From the NCBI GenBank assembly GCA_004764695.1, contig SMSO01000006.1, positions 1,530,859 through 1,594,858 of the forward strand: 64,000 bases of DNA, read 5' to 3'. This DNA comes from Schizochytrium sp. TIO01 (lineage: Eukaryota > Sar > Bigyra > Thraustochytrida > Thraustochytriidae). Positions 62,389 to 64,000 of the stretch are shown in pieces; the stretch's first letter is position 1; every line of letters starts with the position of its first letter. A program made the position numbers and the translations under genes. The notes below the pieces were generated by a model. The model had not been told where the DNA came from, made no database searches, and saw only the letters and a program-made list of their open reading frames with translations.

Positions 62389-63654
62389 GATGCTTTCCTT
62401 GAACGCACTAATTCACCAAGCTGAGACTTAATTCAACGTAAAATCTGTGTCACTTGGTGCACAAGTAGAAGGTTAGTTTGACTTCACTTCGAGACAAATC
62501 AATGTAGATAGTTTTCGTCAACGTTGGCTGATGCTTGAGCTAGGAAAGCCACTGGCATCGGATACGCGACGAAGCATCAAGGAAAAGAACATTTACATAT
62601 ATACGTACGAGGTAAAAGATATTGACGTAGCAGTACCACTACGAATTGTGTTTAGGTGTATGTATTTAGTATGTATTATCACAAGGTCGCGCCAAGGAGG
62701 TTGCCCAGGTTCGACTGGAACGCGTGTGTCGCCTATCGAATAAGGCAGACCCAGCACGACAACTCAGCAGCAGGACGTCTAACTGCAATCAGGAATTGCT
62801 TAGGCCTTGCTTCCCAATTGCAGGTCTGCTGCGCCATAGAATTAATCGCCATATTCCCACAGCAGTGCATTGATAGATAGAAATAGAAGAAAATCGGGAC
62901 ATGGAAACAACCCAAAACAAGGTGCAACAACCAAACTTTAACTAGCCCATGTCATGCCTACCTTGAAGAGTGTGACCATCACAGCCTCTTTATAATCAGA
63001 CAGTCCACATGGAACTCATGTCCTACACCACAGAGCGAAAGGCAAAACATCCCTCCAAGCTGCTATTGCAGGCAGCAACCAAGATACGCACCGGCGGGTT
63101 TCCATCCTTCTCTAAAGCATATCAACCCCATGGTCTATCTTGGAATAGTGCTATTAGCAACCTACTACGGAGGCCGTGGGGCGGACTCACCAGGATGGCA
63201 CTTGAGCAGGAAGGCCCATAAGAACCGATGCCAAGTAAGCCTAGCTTCAAGGGCGGCCCAATTCCAGTGGGTATGTAGGTACCTAGCTACTCCTTGTGAG
63301 AACTGCTGCTGGTTGCAAGATCAGGATGATTGCATGAGGTGAATGGATCTATCTACCTTGGGGTTATTACGCATAAGAGTTCTGGTAGTAGGAGTCTTAT
63401 GAGTAAAACATAGGTAGAGCCATGCACATGGTGATTGATTGAGTTTGGTGCTGAGTGTTGTCTTGTGGATGATTGGTATCGGCTTGATGGCGATGTCCCG
63501 GTGTCGATAATTCGCTATTCCGTTTCGATCAATGCTAATTTGTTGTGCCTCTGGTGATTTGGAATAGTTCGTGTTTCTTAAGTTTAGTTGCTTGATTTCT
63601 CATTTTAGTAGTATTACTAAGGGTAGGTAGGTACCTATATACCTATTGAAAAAT
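62389..63654. other. Spacer, no gene seen
   Basis: The first part should hold the reductase promoter. Short plus frames at 62531-62743 and 63009-63342 have no recognisable domain. Confidence 0.5.
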
Positions 63655-63936
63655 CTACTTGCGCTCGGCCAAGGCCTCGTCCGCAATGCTGGCCTGCACG
63701 AGCGAGAGCTGCACGAAGAGGTTCCCGCTAAGTTGACCTGTAGCTGCAGGTTGAGCTTGCTTGGAGCCGTCAGCTCCGGCCTCAGACTCGCCACCGAGGG
63801 TAGGCTCGCTGCCACCAAGCGTGTACAACATAGAGGCATCCTGGGCCTCGGGCCGCGATGCAAGAAAACGCTCCAACGCAGACGCTGCCTTGTCCAGCGA
63901 CACTGCATGCAGCTCCTTGAAGGTAACTTGCTCCAT
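63655..63936 (-). CDS. Small hypothetical protein
   Basis: A 93-residue frame whose ATG (complement of 63934-63936) sits in a good context (CAAAATGG). Codons are GC-rich compared with the flanking DNA, which supports coding. The N-terminal 30 residues are likely helical (VSLDKAASALERFLAS), the middle is Gly/Ser/Glu-rich and likely disordered, and the C-terminal 25 residues (SGNLFVQLSLVQASIADEALAERK region) could form a second helix. No family is recognised. Its upstream region is cut by the window end. Confidence 0.5.
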   Translation of the reverse strand: MEQVTFKELHAVSLDKAASALERFLASRPEAQDASMLYTLGGSEPTLGGESEAGADGSKQAQPAATGQLSGNLFVQLSLVQASIADEALAERK

Positions 63937-64000
63937 TTTGACCTTGTCTGGGTTATACCCTTACTGTTCCTGCCACAGAACTGCACTCCACGATCGAGGT

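Overview
The window is nuclear DNA of a eukaryotic microbe. The protein genes are eukaryotic: ribosomal protein eL22 with two GT-AG introns, an RCC1/HECT ubiquitin ligase of about 5,600 residues, MYND zinc-finger proteins and a DHRS4-type reductase. The standard code is used, AATAAA signals follow several stop codons, and apart from eL22 every gene reads as one exon. Intron-poor genes with long AT-rich or simple-repeat spacers suggest a protist, possibly a thraustochytrid-like stramenopile. That assignment is inference from general character, not a database match.

Layout. Positions 1-10,986 are AT-rich and hold no gene I can support. ETHE1 persulfide dioxygenase (minus) follows, with a heptanucleotide repeat in its leader. 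Positions 12.3-15.4 kb are a GC-richer block full of simple repeats with a fold-back arrangement. The eL22 gene (17.0-18.2 kb) has a candidate C/D-box snoRNA in its first intron. From 19.6 to 34.8 kb six Old Yellow Enzyme (OYE) ene-reductase genes lie head to tail on the plus strand; copies 2 and 3 are a recent 2.76-kb tandem duplication, copies 4 and 5 are sisters, and copies 1 and 6 (the ends of the array) resemble each other. The giant RCC1/HECT ligase fills 35.1-51.9 kb on the minus strand. Two MYND plus aspartyl/asparaginyl beta-hydroxylase (ASPH) fusion genes at 53.4 and 58.1 kb (minus) flank a small zinc-binding protein gene. Mercaptopyruvate sulfurtransferase (plus), a DHRS4-like short-chain reductase (minus) and a 93-residue unknown (minus) end the window.

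Functional themes. The OYE array is an expanded NAD(P)H/FMN ene-reductase family with signs of active duplication, sequence exchange and decay: one copy has lost the active-site Asn, and another carries a 30-bp internal duplication and a CaaX-like tail. ETHE1 and mercaptopyruvate sulfurtransferase belong to the same sulfide/persulfide pathway but lie 49 kb apart. The MYND-ASPH pair looks like an active-type enzyme beside a paralog lacking the residues needed for iron and 2-oxoglutarate binding. Several 5' ends (HECT ligase, MYND-ASPH 2, ETHE1) have no in-frame ATG at the limit of the open frame, so small upstream exons, non-AUG starts or sequence errors are possible there.
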